A stretch of DNA of 56,854 nt from a virus. Shown here piece after piece: positions 7,971 to 17,600 of this stretch. The notes beneath the pieces were generated by a model. That model was not told the DNA's origin, did no database searches, and saw nothing but the letters and a program-made list of their open reading frames with translations. The stretch's first letter is position 1; each line of letters begins with the position of its first letter. The position numbers were made by a program, and so were the translations under genes. The DNA lies in IMG/VR virus record IMGVR_UViG_3300045284_000200, positions 1 to 56,854 of that record, one strand, 5' to 3'.

Positions 7971-9509
7971 TCAGGTGTCGGACATGGTAATGGCCATTTC
8001 AAATTCAATGTGTGGACCGTTCACGATGCCACCAGCGATGCCCAGTATGTCTTCCAACGGGCCGGGACCAAATATATCCGCCCTGATTTCAATGAGCGAT
8101 CCGGGGGCTTCGACAAGACTTACACTGAATTCATTTACACCAAGAGCCAGCGTAGGTGAAAAAGGAAACGCGCCGTTGCCATGATGCTTGGAAAATATCT
8201 GGGCTCCATCCTGGAAGAGAGCGATTCCGAAGAAAATATCTCCAGTCCCCAATGGCACATTTTGTTGGATGACGTTAAGACGCAACTTGAAAGTGCACGC
8301 ATGAGCATCTGCAACTATAAAGCCGTGAGCATGGACGAAAGCTTCTCCGGCGTTTGTGGCAGTCGGATTGTCCTCCAAATCAAATTGCAGAAGACCGCCA
8401 ACCGCTGATCCTCCAGCACCGGCTGTCCCGGTGGAATTGGTTGAGAAGATGTCCCAAGTGATGGCATCCCAGTCCACTCCGCAGCCTACTTCGGCTACTT
8501 CCAAAGTGAATGTCTTCTGACAACTAACTGCGCTCCCGTTGCAAGTCGCATCGACCTTGATCGCGAATGTCGATGTACCGAGATCAGTTGGAATCCCTGT
8601 CAAAGATCCGTTTTCAGCAAGAAGTATCCCCGGTGGTAAGTTTCCACTTACCAAGGTCCAGATTTCAGACGAAACAGTCGCGGGTTGCTGCACAAGCGGC
8701 TGGGCATAAACAAGCCCTATCGTTGCATTCGGAAGCGCGGTTCCAGTGACGATCTCCATGACACAAATCGTCAAGACCTTTGTCTGCGACCGGCCAAGAG
8801 AATCCGTCACCTCTACGATAAAAGTGTAGGAACCTCCGACTGTCGGAGTTCCAGTGATGGTGGCGTCGAAAAAGTCAAAGGTAAGACCTGGCGGTAGATT
8901 ACCATCAATCGACCAGATCAAATCCTCTCCATTTGAGGTGCCCAACTGGTAAAAATAGCTGATTCCAACACACACAGATGGGGGCGTTTCTCCTGAGATG
9001 CAAAACAGGTTCCGTTGCGCCAGTCTACAGGCAAGACTCCTGGCCTTCTCATCTGCAAGCGCCTGACTCAACTCGACGATGGTTCCAGCAGCCACAGTTT
9101 CCGTAAATGGTGATCCATCCGCGCAAAGCACATCACAGGTCTGAACCGAGTTCCTAAATCTTCGGATGGGGAATCTTGGATTCTGCGGAGGTAAATTATG
9201 GCCACCTCCTTTCCCTCCAGTTTCGTTCGGTCCCGGTGGAACTGGAGGCGCGGGTGGCTTTCCTCCATCATAGGTGCATTCTTCGGCACTACGAAGGGCA
9301 CAAAGATTCGCATCTTGTTGAGACACCTCTGAGAAACAGATCGATTTGCAACTCAATTGAAAATAAGTGACTCCCAACGGCGGGTTCCATTTGAAATCCC
9401 TGAAGCCGATGAACACGTCCACATCTGGCGCTTCCGCCGTGATGTTACGAATCGGATCATCGTTACACGGAAGACACTGCTTTAAGGCAAGGGAACACGG
9501 AGCGATCAT
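7971..9509 (-). CDS. Tail-associated protein with two Ig-like (He_PIG-type) domains
   Basis: 512 residues. Two segments match putative Ig/cadherin-like repeats: W-S-I-D-G-N-L-P-P-G-L-T-F with T-I-T-G-T-P-T, and W-T-L-V-S-G-N-L-P-P-G-I-L-L with S-L-T-G-I-P-T. Such domains are common on phage decoration and fibre proteins and in Verrucomicrobia surface proteins. The N-terminal part is Cys-rich with a Pro/Gly linker. The C-terminal part looks like a beta-sandwich. There is no signal peptide. A structural, probably surface-exposed virion protein is likely. Four bases separate it from the collagen-like fibre gene. Confidence 0.8.
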   Translation of the reverse strand: MIAPCSLALKQCLPCNDDPIRNITAEAPDVDVFIGFRDFKWNPPLGVTYFQLSCKSICFSEVSQQDANLCALRSAEECTYDGGKPPAPPVPPGPNETGGKGGGHNLPPQNPRFPIRRFRNSVQTCDVLCADGSPFTETVAAGTIVELSQALADEKARSLACRLAQRNLFCISGETPPSVCVGISYFYQLGTSNGEDLIWSIDGNLPPGLTFDFFDATITGTPTVGGSYTFIVEVTDSLGRSQTKVLTICVMEIVTGTALPNATIGLVYAQPLVQQPATVSSEIWTLVSGNLPPGILLAENGSLTGIPTDLGTSTFAIKVDATCNGSAVSCQKTFTLEVAEVGCGVDWDAITWDIFSTNSTGTAGAGGSAVGGLLQFDLEDNPTATNAGEAFVHAHGFIVADAHACTFKLRLNVIQQNVPLGTGDIFFGIALFQDGAQIFSKHHGNGAFPFSPTLALGVNEFSVSLVEAPGSLIEIRADIFGPGPLEDILGIAGGIVNGPHIEFEMAITMSDT

Positions 9510-9513
9510 GAGA

Positions 9514-10635
9514 TTAGTTTACTTTTCTGACCATAAGAGCCGCGATTTCAAAAGCATTGGCAAACGGCCATGAAATGTTAACCGAGTCGAACACGCCGGT
9601 AGATTCATCAAAGGCGTAGTTGTGAGTTGTCGCCGTAGCCCCAATCGCTGCCGACAGTGAAGTGTGATTTCCGACTGTCCCAGCCACCTCTCCAATCGCC
9701 AATTGAAACAGGCAGGATTTGGATTTTGAAAATTCCACATTTGCAGTCACATCAAACATGAAACCCTGGGTGTAAGTAATCGAAGACGCCGCATTGGCAT
9801 ACAGTGGGCGTGAAATATCCAGGAAGAAATAGGTAAGGTATCCTTCCTGCGCAACTATCGTTCGAGTTGAACCACCAGCGCCGCTCGTGTGATCGGTGGT
9901 TGTGACTCCTCGGCGGGTGGAAAACCTAGGCGTGGTTACTTGGTTGTAATACGCAGCCTTGGTGCCTGAGTTGAAGTTGAAATTATTCGGAGTGGTGTTT
10001 TCCCATCGAATCCCGAGGAAATTGGCTGTCGATACGCTCGCAACCATATTCGTCGTCCCTGAGCATATTCCAACGTAGCCATCACCAGTAAAAGTTGAGG
10101 TATTGTTAATCCGAATGGCACAGAAAATTTGAACTCGATTCCATTTATTACCCCATCCGAACTTGCGTCCCATTTGACCGTTAAGAATTGCCAGGGCTTG
10201 AAATGTCCGGCCATCCACCGCAGTTCTTGAAACGATGGCGCTCCCGCCGTCGGCTACACCAGGGGATGCATCCCACCCTGAACCTTTGTCCAGCGACGTA
10301 ATTGTGCCCAGGGCGTACTCCTCAAATGTATCAATCGCAAAACCATCCTTTGAATCGAACCCAGCAGCAATCGGACCCGTGGCGCCAGTCGCGCCGGTGG
10401 CACCGGTTGGTCCTGTTGGACCGGTGGCTCCGGTCGCACCAGTGGCGCCCGTAGCGCCCGTGGCCCCATTAGCTCCAGTCGGTCCCTGCGGACCTTGTGG
10501 CCCAGTGCCAATTGCGCTCTGGAGTTGTTCAACGGTTACTTTGCTGGTTGAACTGCTGCCATCCGAAACATCTATCGGAAGGACACTGGTTAATGGCGGC
10601 GGCGATGCTAAGGGAGGAAGGTCTGTGATTTTCAT
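9514..10635 (-). CDS. Collagen-like tail fibre or appendage protein
   Basis: The start is ATG 10635 ([11 protein letters not shown]), overlapping the stop of the nozzle gene as ATGA. 373 residues: an N-terminal attachment region of about 44, a collagen-like stretch of 15 Gly-x-y triplets at residues 45-89 (mostly GAT and GPT), then a beta-rich C-terminal domain of about 280 residues, probably a trimeric tip. Collagen-like shafts with globular tips are frequent in phage fibres. The Thr in the y position is notable because Thr in bacterial collagen-like proteins can carry sugars, and this phage encodes many glycosyltransferases. Confidence 0.88.
   Translation of the reverse strand: MKITDLPPLASPPPLTSVLPIDVSDGSSSTSKVTVEQLQSAIGTGPQGPQGPTGANGATGATGATGATGATGPTGPTGATGATGATGPIAAGFDSKDGFAIDTFEEYALGTITSLDKGSGWDASPGVADGGSAIVSRTAVDGRTFQALAILNGQMGRKFGWGNKWNRVQIFCAIRINNTSTFTGDGYVGICSGTTNMVASVSTANFLGIRWENTTPNNFNFNSGTKAAYYNQVTTPRFSTRRGVTTTDHTSGAGGSTRTIVAQEGYLTYFFLDISRPLYANAASSITYTQGFMFDVTANVEFSKSKSCLFQLAIGEVAGTVGNHTSLSAAIGATATTHNYAFDESTGVFDSVNISWPFANAFEIAALMVRKVN
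10369..10503 (-). repeat. Collagen-like Gly-x-y triplet repeat region
   Basis: Fifteen consecutive Gly-x-y codon triplets within the fibre gene. The order is [12 protein letters not shown], then GAT five times, GPT twice, GAT three times and GPI. The DNA is correspondingly a degenerate 9-bp tandem repeat, prone to slippage and length variation. Confidence 0.93.
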
Positions 10636-12866
10636 TTGATTACAGTGATGCACTCACCAGACTGGGCAGTGATTGGTTCTCCTGCTTGAGTGGTTAGACA
10701 GTCAATAGCAATTGGCGGTGGAGGTGAAGGCGGGAGTGCGGGTGGAGTAATAAAAAACGTGTCGTCCGCACATACCAGATTCTGGTACGGCGCCTTTACT
10801 TTAGGTTGGGCGTAAATGCGTAGCCCTCGCAACCTGCACCAGCCCTTAATCGTCAGACGAATCTGGAATTGATAACCCTCCGTTGTAGGACGTGCGTTGT
10901 TCGCCTCACATTGGTTCGGAGGCGTAGGCATGGACACCGTGGCCTTGAACCCTTCGCAGTACGGTTGCACCGGATAATTGGGACACGTCACTGCTTCCGG
11001 GTCTTCACGGCAATCTTTGGCGACGCATTGTTTCCAGGCGTGCCAAGTTATCCAGCATGGGGAAGAATCCGGCCGGTATTCGACCATGAACTGGACGGTG
11101 CCAAGCATCTTGTCGAACCACAGTTCAAGACCGTCGAGCTTCTTGAGCAGGAATGGATCTCGCCACGTATAGGCGGGAGTCTCCAGATACCAAGTCACCC
11201 GGTCGCCGTCGTTTTCCACCTGACTATCCCATCGGTCCTGCGTCGTCATCTCCCAGATGTCGATGTTGCCCGTCAACTGACTGACCACGATGTCAAAGGC
11301 CCGCTGCAATCCGCCGAAGTCCGCTTCGAGCACTTGAAGATGAGACAGTCCCTCGTACATCCCTTCCCATGCAGGCGGAAGTTTGTTGTCGATGTTACCC
11401 AGAACATCGAAATCAAACGGGATGATCCCTTGATGTGCTACACCCTTGTCGGTCTGAAACGGACCCACTGATTGCCACAGTCGATTGTCGAAGTTGATAC
11501 CACTGACAAAGCGCATGAGCGCACGATTGTTGAACTTGAGCACTCTCTCTTCTGGGCTGCTTAGGGGAACGTTTCCCCACTGACCAAAGTTGCGAACGGA
11601 AATGGCAAGCGAGCGAATGCCATCCATCGCTTGATAGAACAAATCTCCATTGACATTGATAACACATCGATCACCAACCGAACCAAAGTTGATTTGAGCA
11701 ATTCGCTGCAACGGTTCGCTGAGTGCTGACCAGTCGGCACGTTTTGGTGGTACGGTGGTAGCGTAAATGTTCTTTCGAGTGAACACGTAGAGTTCACCTT
11801 CACCTAAAGCCGAGTTCAGGTTTGCACTATGCTTGAGCGCACGAATGTTCCCGGCATTGGTCGGGACAATGAAGGCATCTCCGGCCAGTGACACAGGGTT
11901 CTCAGTCGTCTTGAGGATGGAGTCCCGGTATCCGTATGGAGCAGTGCCTGAAGCTCTGCTTCCCACGATGTCACCAGCGCAGTACTGTCGCCCGAAGGCA
12001 TACCACAACCGCCCCATGTAGTAATCCATCGGACCGGCTGGCGGAAGTTCAGAGGCAATGCCGGTAGTTGTCACCGCAGATGATTTGGCCGTGATGTTCC
12101 AATTGTAGGTATGAGCCAAGAAAAATGGCTGGCTTGGACTTGGTCCAGGCACGAAAACACTAACCGTAGCCGGAGGAGTTCCAGGATAGGCGTCGGTAAG
12201 ATGCGCTGTCGCAGATCCGCCAATGGCTGGAATGGTAAACGGATCTCTTAGAGTGAAATTGCCTTGGCTGGAAGTGAACAGACTGCCCGCAGGTATCACC
12301 GTTCCAACCCGTGTGTCATCGATGTTTTGAATGGTGATGGTGAACGCATCACTTGTGGTAGTCTGACCTGCTCCAATGCCAAGAAACCCTCGGCTTCTAC
12401 GGAGCGTTACGCCATCCCAGAAGAGTGGAAGCGTAATCAGATCGCCTGATTGGATGACGAGAAACTCTTCTCCCTGCGCCATGAATCCTAGCGGCTCATT
12501 GGGTGGCATGGTCATACCAAACGCCGCCGACAAATCCACAACCGAGTTGTCCGTGTCCACGCGCACTTGGTAAATGCGTCCGCCGATCATGACTATGAGA
12601 TACGGATTGACGAAGGGCGGCTCATACATGTACGCCGCCTGAAAGATTCCCGGCCAGGGTATATTTTGCACCAGTGGCTTCCAACCGGTGCGCTGTGTGA
12701 CTCCTCCACCACGCACCGTTCCGTTAGTCAGCCACGCCAGTTGATTGAATTTCAGTCCTGTCTCGAACCCCGGAGAGTTCATCGTTGGAATACGGCCGCT
12801 ATCAATTCCGCCCTCGAACGATACCTGACCATCTACTATCCTTACGCCACCATTTCCGTTAGCCAT
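10632..12866 (-). CDS. Tail nozzle / tubular-B-like or stabilisation protein
   Basis: The start is taken as ATG 12866 ([14 protein letters not shown]); an ATG four codons earlier is possible. About 744 residues, beta-rich throughout. The N-terminus ([13 protein letters not shown] then R-T-G-W-K-P-L) resembles phage stabilisation or nozzle proteins, which commonly open with an 'F-x-G-G-x-D ... R-x-G' pattern reporting parameters of the virion tail. A Cys/Pro-rich C-terminal segment precedes a Thr/Gly tail. In podoviruses this protein forms the distal tail tube below the adaptor ring. The gene starts inside the 3' end of the GIY-YIG gene (8-bp overlap). Confidence 0.75.
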   Translation of the reverse strand: MANGNGGVRIVDGQVSFEGGIDSGRIPTMNSPGFETGLKFNQLAWLTNGTVRGGGVTQRTGWKPLVQNIPWPGIFQAAYMYEPPFVNPYLIVMIGGRIYQVRVDTDNSVVDLSAAFGMTMPPNEPLGFMAQGEEFLVIQSGDLITLPLFWDGVTLRRSRGFLGIGAGQTTTSDAFTITIQNIDDTRVGTVIPAGSLFTSSQGNFTLRDPFTIPAIGGSATAHLTDAYPGTPPATVSVFVPGPSPSQPFFLAHTYNWNITAKSSAVTTTGIASELPPAGPMDYYMGRLWYAFGRQYCAGDIVGSRASGTAPYGYRDSILKTTENPVSLAGDAFIVPTNAGNIRALKHSANLNSALGEGELYVFTRKNIYATTVPPKRADWSALSEPLQRIAQINFGSVGDRCVINVNGDLFYQAMDGIRSLAISVRNFGQWGNVPLSSPEERVLKFNNRALMRFVSGINFDNRLWQSVGPFQTDKGVAHQGIIPFDFDVLGNIDNKLPPAWEGMYEGLSHLQVLEADFGGLQRAFDIVVSQLTGNIDIWEMTTQDRWDSQVENDGDRVTWYLETPAYTWRDPFLLKKLDGLELWFDKMLGTVQFMVEYRPDSSPCWITWHAWKQCVAKDCREDPEAVTCPNYPVQPYCEGFKATVSMPTPPNQCEANNARPTTEGYQFQIRLTIKGWCRLRGLRIYAQPKVKAPYQNLVCADDTFFITPPALPPSPPPPIAIDCLTTQAGEPITAQSGECITVIK

Positions 12867-13683
12867 GTCGCCTCCCATTTTTTGGACCGGGAGTTATTTT
12901 TTTACGGGCCGAAATCTCGTCTGTCTCTTTCGCTTCGGTAGCGTATCTCCAGACATAACCACAGGCTTGGCGTCGCTTGCCATTGCACACTGCATGGATG
13001 TTCGTTCTTCCCCCTAACTCTGCCTCCGCGTGCTGGACTTGTTCAAATCGACGAATGAATTTCCAATCAAGTGAGAACTGTAACACGGCACGTTGCTGCC
13101 AAGGATTGGCCCTGTGACCCTTTGAAATGTTCTCACGCCACTCCTCCGAATATTTCTTTCCAGTCATTCTACGGCTCTGCTCCGCTTTCTGTTCTGGAGT
13201 GAACTTCCTTCCTTTGTGTCCATTCATCGCTTTGCGATGAGTGGCCAAACGCTCTGGCGACATCTTTCTACCCTTTAGAGATGCCGATACACGAGCCACG
13301 TATTCAGGATCACGCTTGATGCCTTGGCACGAATTAGATTTCGGAGATATGTTGTATCCTGTATCCGGTCGATAGCTCTGATAAAAATCCATCCAAAATT
13401 GTTCCCGTGCGATTAGCGTGGATTTGTCAGCGCCGGGAAGCTCTTCGATCACCTGCACCTCGAACGCATCTGGATTCTTGTCGAACGCCCTTTGGAAATA
13501 GCGACTGTGATGCACTCTCTTTGCAAGATCGTGGCGATGCTCAGTCCATCTGTGATTCAGGCGAACTCCACTGCCAACGTAGATTTTAAGATTGTCCCGG
13601 TTGATGATGGCATAGATTCCAGACCCCTTAACTGAATACGGAGACGTAAGGTGTCGATGGAACGTGTAGGTGCCATTTGCCAT
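12859..13683 (-). CDS. GIY-YIG homing-type endonuclease
   Basis: 274 residues. Around residues 22-37 the sequence G-S-G-I-Y-A-I-I ... K-I-Y-V-G-S-G is the GIY ... YVG signature. R-W-x-E-H-R-H-D-L follows, and a catalytic-type Glu falls near E-Q-F-W-M-D-F-Y. C-terminal repeats K-G-R-K-M-S-P-E and K-G-R-K-F-T-P-E-Q-K are NUMOD-like DNA-binding modules. The gene is squeezed between two genes: its start overlaps TerL's first possible start on the opposite strand, and its end overlaps the nozzle gene. Free-standing, with no intron boundaries recognised. Confidence 0.92.
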   Translation of the reverse strand: MANGTYTFHRHLTSPYSVKGSGIYAIINRDNLKIYVGSGVRLNHRWTEHRHDLAKRVHHSRYFQRAFDKNPDAFEVQVIEELPGADKSTLIAREQFWMDFYQSYRPDTGYNISPKSNSCQGIKRDPEYVARVSASLKGRKMSPERLATHRKAMNGHKGRKFTPEQKAEQSRRMTGKKYSEEWRENISKGHRANPWQQRAVLQFSLDWKFIRRFEQVQHAEAELGGRTNIHAVCNGKRRQACGYVWRYATEAKETDEISARKKITPGPKNGRRHG

Positions 13684-15508
13684 TACGCTGGACGCTGCGC
13701 GTCAAAAGGCACAAAGTCAACATGGCATGGCCGGACGCCGCAACCTACCCAAGCAACGAAAATATGGACTCGATTGGGAACCGCTCATGGTGGACGCGGC
13801 AATCGAGATGCAGATGGTCCGGCAGGGAGGCACCTATCGAGGACACGGAAACGGACTCTTCTTCCATTTCAAGGCCTTCATAAGCCTGCTATGGCCTGAG
13901 CACATCTGGCATCGGTGGAATGAACTCGAACTGGAAAGTTACCTGAAGTACCGCATCATCGGTGAGATGGGGCCGGCGTCGAGCGGCAAGACTCACTCGG
14001 CCGCAATCAATGTCCTAGCTGATTATTACCCTTGGAGCGATTGCACCACCGTTCTTGTTTCCTCCACCGAACGCGAGATGCTCGAAATGCGCGTCTGGGG
14101 TGAAATCAAGAAGTACCACCGCATGGCTCAGGACAAGTACCCAAACTTGATTCCTGGAAACCTCATCGAATCCCGCCAGCGCATAATCACCGATAGCCGG
14201 TTCGAGAATGCCGACGGGCGCGACTTCCGAAACGGAATTTGCGGTGTGCCTTGCAAGAAGGGCGGTTCCTACGTTGGGCTAGGAAGCTTCGCCGGTATCA
14301 AAAACAAGCGGCTGCGGATGGTGGCCGATGAGTGTCATCTGATGAGCCGGGTCTTCGTTGATGCCATAGCCAACCTTAACAAGAACGCCGATTTCAAGTG
14401 CGTCGCCTTGGGCAACCCAAAGGACACCACCGACGCTCTTGGCGTAATCTGCGAACCCGCCGCACACCTTGGCGGTTGGGACGGCGGGATTGATCAGTCG
14501 CCCAATACCAAGACGTGGCTGACGCGCTTCGATCAGGGGACATGCGTTCAACTGGTGGGAAGCGACTCACCTAACCTCGACGGAAAGCTTGGTATTCCGA
14601 TCATCGACCAGAAGTCCATCGACGCAGACATCGCTTTCTACGGTCGTGATTCTCTGCAATTCACGATGATGGACGAAGGTAGGATGCCACGCGGCCAAGG
14701 ACTCCGCCGTGTCATCACCCGCCAGATGTGCCTCAAGTTCGGCGCGATGGAGGAGGCGATTTGGAAGAGCGACAAGCGCACCAAGATTGGTTTCCTGGAT
14801 GCCGCCTACGGGTCTGTCGGCGGAGATCGTTGCGTTTATGGAGAACTTCAATTCGGACTCGATCCCAATGATCGCCAAATACTCGAATTGATTCCAGGGC
14901 GAACCATGCTGGTTCCGGTGAGTGTCGATGTGAACGAACTACCAGAGGATCAGATTGCCAATTTCGTTAAGGCTCAGTGCGAACAGAGCGGAATCCCTCC
15001 ACAACAATTCGGGTTCGACTCGACCGGTCGAGGGACATTGATGGGAGCTTTCGGTCGCATTTGGAGCCCGCACGTCGTTCCAATCGAGTTCGGAGGCAAG
15101 CCCTCGGAGAGACAGGTAACTTGGATTCCCAATTCGGTAAAGATGACGTGCCGGGATTACTACTCGAAGTTCGTCAGCGAGCTCTGGTACTCCGTGGCTT
15201 TGACCATTCAGAGCCGCCAGTTCAGGGGGATGACTGAGGAGATGATGAACGAAGGCTGTATGCGCGAATGGGGCATTGTGGGTGCCAACAAGATCGAGGT
15301 AGAGCCGAAGGATAAGATGAAACTCAAGACCGGTCGTTCACCCGACTTGTTCGACGGGCTTGCGACCGGCGTAGAGATGGCCCGCAGGATGGGGTTCACC
15401 ATCTCTATGATCGTCGCCAACGGAGCGTTGAAAATAGACGACGGCTGGAAACAGAAGTTCAAGGACCGGATGAACCGTCTCGAAGTGAATCACCGGCTGA
15501 CTTACTGA
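13670..15508 (+). CDS. terL: Terminase large subunit
   Basis: 612 residues: the ATP-driven DNA-packaging motor and headful nuclease. The ATPase part has Walker A G-E-M-G-P-A-S-S-G-K-T (98-108) and Walker B L-R-M-V-A-D-E (215-221). The RNase-H-like nuclease part has candidate acidic residues D377 (G-F-L-D-A-A-Y-G), D450 (F-G-F-D-S-T-G) and the S-P-D-L-F-D-G block (557-563). ATG 13670 overlaps the divergent GIY-YIG start; ATG 13727 (MAGRRNLPKQRKYG) is a plausible alternative that avoids the overlap. It is the only plus-strand gene inside the minus-strand virion block. Confidence 0.95.
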   Translation: MPFAITLDAARQKAQSQHGMAGRRNLPKQRKYGLDWEPLMVDAAIEMQMVRQGGTYRGHGNGLFFHFKAFISLLWPEHIWHRWNELELESYLKYRIIGEMGPASSGKTHSAAINVLADYYPWSDCTTVLVSSTEREMLEMRVWGEIKKYHRMAQDKYPNLIPGNLIESRQRIITDSRFENADGRDFRNGICGVPCKKGGSYVGLGSFAGIKNKRLRMVADECHLMSRVFVDAIANLNKNADFKCVALGNPKDTTDALGVICEPAAHLGGWDGGIDQSPNTKTWLTRFDQGTCVQLVGSDSPNLDGKLGIPIIDQKSIDADIAFYGRDSLQFTMMDEGRMPRGQGLRRVITRQMCLKFGAMEEAIWKSDKRTKIGFLDAAYGSVGGDRCVYGELQFGLDPNDRQILELIPGRTMLVPVSVDVNELPEDQIANFVKAQCEQSGIPPQQFGFDSTGRGTLMGAFGRIWSPHVVPIEFGGKPSERQVTWIPNSVKMTCRDYYSKFVSELWYSVALTIQSRQFRGMTEEMMNEGCMREWGIVGANKIEVEPKDKMKLKTGRSPDLFDGLATGVEMARRMGFTISMIVANGALKIDDGWKQKFKDRMNRLEVNHRLTY

Positions 15509-15520
15509 ACTGTCCGCTGT

Positions 15521-15667
15521 TTAAGGACGACCCTTGTTCAGTCCGCTGTATCCAACGATCAATCCGGTGATGACAGCGGCAATGGCTATGAACCATGCTG
15601 GTATCGGTGAGGTGACAAGATGGACTCCGAACAGGATCAGGAATATTGCGAGTGCGATGTTTGCCAT
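15521..15667 (-). CDS. 48-residue membrane protein (holin-like)
   Basis: A short frame, MANIALAIFLILFGV to ...GLNKGRP, with two hydrophobic segments (about 3-18 and 25-40) separated by T-S-P-I-P and ending basic. That shape suits a small class II-type holin or other membrane protein. It lies four bases after the next holin-like gene and is convergent with terL, so these two may be the lysis-side membrane genes. No endolysin was recognised nearby. Confidence 0.6.
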   Translation of the reverse strand: MANIALAIFLILFGVHLVTSPIPAWFIAIAAVITGLIVGYSGLNKGRP

Positions 15668-15671
15668 AATT

Positions 15672-15890
15672 TCAATCAGTTCCGGTTTGTTCACTGCCCT
15701 CCTTTATTCCCTCCGCTTTAGAGGCGGCATTGGAGGCTATTGTGGCTTCGGCTGTCTCCTTCTTCCACTGAGTCAGCCGACTGTTCAGTTCTTTGTGAAC
15801 CCCTCTCACCTTCCACCAAGCCAGAGCAGCCATCAAGGTTGGTGGCAACGCGACCAAGATGTCATGGATGAGCTGATTTTTGTCGATCAT
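15672..15890 (-). CDS. Putative holin or small tail-anchored membrane protein
   Basis: 72 residues: a short polar N-terminus (MIDKNQLIHDIL), one hydrophobic segment (V-A-L-P-P-T-L-M-A-A-L-A-W-W), then a charged helical tail. This is typical of phage holin-like proteins with a single transmembrane helix and a coiled tail. Its neighbour is another small membrane protein. Function is inferred from topology only. Confidence 0.65.
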   Translation of the reverse strand: MIDKNQLIHDILVALPPTLMAALAWWKVRGVHKELNSRLTQWKKETAEATIASNAASKAEGIKEGSEQTGTD

Positions 15891-15900
15891 GGTAAAACTC

Positions 15901-16425
15901 TCATTGGGGCAACGGAGGCAAGGTGCGGAACATCATGCGCTGCCTCATCAAGACTTGAACCGGATCATTTGTTACGGTCGCCAAATATATCCACGTCTGT
16001 CCATCCAATGTTCCTTCCAGCCTTACGCCAGTCGTGGTGTTGGTGCGAATACGCAACTGAAGTGGAGCAGCGGGATAATTGGTTGTTTTAACAGTATTGC
16101 TCGGATCGCTTTCGAGTCCGTCCGAAGTCCTGGCCACGACCTGAAAATAGAGAAAGCCGGACGTCAGGTTCGTAACCAAGGCTGTCAGGTTTGTTCCGAC
16201 GGATAGACTGAAGTCGGTTGCCCCCGGTTGCGGCCCCCACTTGAGAACGTAACTGATATTGGTCCCATGACTTGGCGCACGGTCCCACGAAAGAGTCAGT
16301 GACGTGAATGGAGGAACGACTCCAAACAGGTTGGTGGCTAAAATCACCAAGAACGCCAGCGCCGCGATGATCCAGATGGCCAGAGCCATCCGGGTCATCC
16401 AGATGTCTTTGATGACGGGATTCAC
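15901..16425 (-). CDS. Membrane-anchored FN3-like protein with Verrucomicrobia-type C-terminus
   Basis: 174 residues. One transmembrane helix at about 13-33 (A-L-A-I-W-I-I-A-A-L-A-F-L-V-I-L) is followed by a fibronectin-III-like sandwich (L-T-L-S-W-D to F-Y-F or Y-F-Q-V-V-A-R). The C-terminus (V-R-L-E-G-T-L-D-G-Q-T-W ... M-F-R-T-L) is a variant of a motif common in Verrucomicrobia exported proteins. It is coupled to the upstream gene by an ATGA overlap. Location is probably the inner membrane with an external domain; role unknown. Confidence 0.72.
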   Translation of the reverse strand: MNPVIKDIWMTRMALAIWIIAALAFLVILATNLFGVVPPFTSLTLSWDRAPSHGTNISYVLKWGPQPGATDFSLSVGTNLTALVTNLTSGFLYFQVVARTSDGLESDPSNTVKTTNYPAAPLQLRIRTNTTTGVRLEGTLDGQTWIYLATVTNDPVQVLMRQRMMFRTLPPLPQ

Positions 16426-16745
16426 GGATAGACAAAAATCTCGATGGGAGACTTGTTCAGTTCGCCGTCGATCTGTTCGCCGTCATTGTTGATAACAACC
16501 ACCTCTACAAAATCAGCATCAGAGGTTCGATGATGGACAAGCCCCAACCCCTGTTCATCAAAAACGCCATGAGGAGACACATAGGTTTTATCTAACGTGA
16601 AAGCGCCAGACAGAGTGCCACGAAACGATCCTTGGCTAGTCCTTGTCCAGTCGATTTCGCCCAACAGTGAGTTCTCCAAAACGATGGCAGTGATGCCGAA
16701 CGGGGACACAGTGGCTTGGGTTAGCAATGCTCGATAGGTTCTCAT
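16422..16745 (-). CDS. Hypothetical 107-residue beta-rich protein
   Basis: Starts MRTYRALLTQATVSPFG and is coupled on both sides by ATGA overlaps. Alternating hydrophobic and polar residues suggest beta strands, with no Cys and no membrane segment. Its place among tail-region genes suggests a minor structural role; not recognised. Confidence 0.7.
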   Translation of the reverse strand: MRTYRALLTQATVSPFGITAIVLENSLLGEIDWTRTSQGSFRGTLSGAFTLDKTYVSPHGVFDEQGLGLVHHRTSDADFVEVVVINNDGEQIDGELNKSPIEIFVYP

Positions 16746-16942
16746 AGATTTGTTGGGCTTTTTTCAGGTAACTGCTGTGTGGATTGTTGTTTGACTGCCA
16801 GTTGAATCTTTTGGAAAAGCACAGCAGCGTTGATTACTGCGGAAAGGCCCTGCGACTTGACTGCTGCATCAATGAGCCCGAGTAATGCCTGAACCTCTTG
16901 TTCTTTCAACGTCAGGGTAATGTCGTGGGCGGATAGGTTCAT
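16742..16942 (-). CDS. Hypothetical 66-residue helical protein
   Basis: A small, probably all-helical protein with E-Q-E-V-Q-A-L-L-G-L-I-D and a Gln-rich second helix. It precedes the 107-residue gene with an ATGA overlap. Not recognised. Confidence 0.7.
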   Translation of the reverse strand: MNLSAHDITLTLKEQEVQALLGLIDAAVKSQGLSAVINAAVLFQKIQLAVKQQSTQQLPEKSPTNL

Positions 16943-16949
16943 ATTGGAT

Positions 16950-17588
16950 TCACGTAAGGAGTCCGTATGCCCGAAGCCCGTCGTTAATTTGTTTCACCTT
17001 TCGAGCAAGTTGGTAGATGTCGTTTCGGATGGCTGCTGCATCGGTGGCATAGACCGTCAGGCTGGTGAAATCTGCAATGGTGTCATTCACTCCACCAACA
17101 GTAACGTTGTTGGTAAGGTTTGCCCCTGACACCTGCTGGACAGCGGACACTCCGAAAAAACCACAAATGTTAGACACTGCACTAAACACAAATTTGAGCC
17201 CAACTTGGTTGATAGCATCAGTGAAAATATCCAATTCTTGAGCATTTATTGCCCCTTTTGCAGAACAGTTTCCACTCTGATCAACGATGAAAGCATCTGC
17301 TCCAACACTATCTTCGCAAAGGATGTAATTGTCGGTGAATCCAAGATTGTTCATTTCCAGTCTCAACACCGTGTCCAAAGGTGCGGCATTAGCACCAAGA
17401 TCGATCTGCAACTTGCCAGTCATCGTATCCCCTGCCTTCAATACGAATTGACTGCCGCCACCACCGCCACCGCCTGCATCCAAAATTTGGCAGAGCAAAG
17501 ACACTTGCACCGCCTGCAACATTTGAGCAGGAATGCACACCTCAAGGCATCGAGCGTCAGCTATAAGTGCATTTGGATCACATGACAT
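16950..17588 (-). CDS. Tail-fibre-like protein with N-terminal Cys-rich module
   Basis: 212 residues. Residues 1-37 form a C-D-P-N-A-L-I ... C-L-E-V-C-I-P ... S-L-L-C-Q-I module also found in two neighbouring proteins. A poly-Gly linker follows, then A-G-D-T-M-T-G-K-L, the motif seen in many phage tail-fibre and side-fibre repeats. The C-terminal helix (N-D-I-Y-Q-L-A-R-K-V-K-Q-I) could trimerise. Likely a virion appendage; the module may be its anchoring end. Confidence 0.75.
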   Translation of the reverse strand: MSCDPNALIADARCLEVCIPAQMLQAVQVSLLCQILDAGGGGGGGSQFVLKAGDTMTGKLQIDLGANAAPLDTVLRLEMNNLGFTDNYILCEDSVGADAFIVDQSGNCSAKGAINAQELDIFTDAINQVGLKFVFSAVSNICGFFGVSAVQQVSGANLTNNVTVGGVNDTIADFTSLTVYATDAAAIRNDIYQLARKVKQINDGLRAYGLLT

Positions 17589-17600
17589 AATCAGAACTCC

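Noticed and set aside
10369-10503. CRISPR-like or minisatellite array
   Set aside because: The 9-bp periodicity is entirely explained by Gly-x-y codons of the collagen-like fibre; no spacers.
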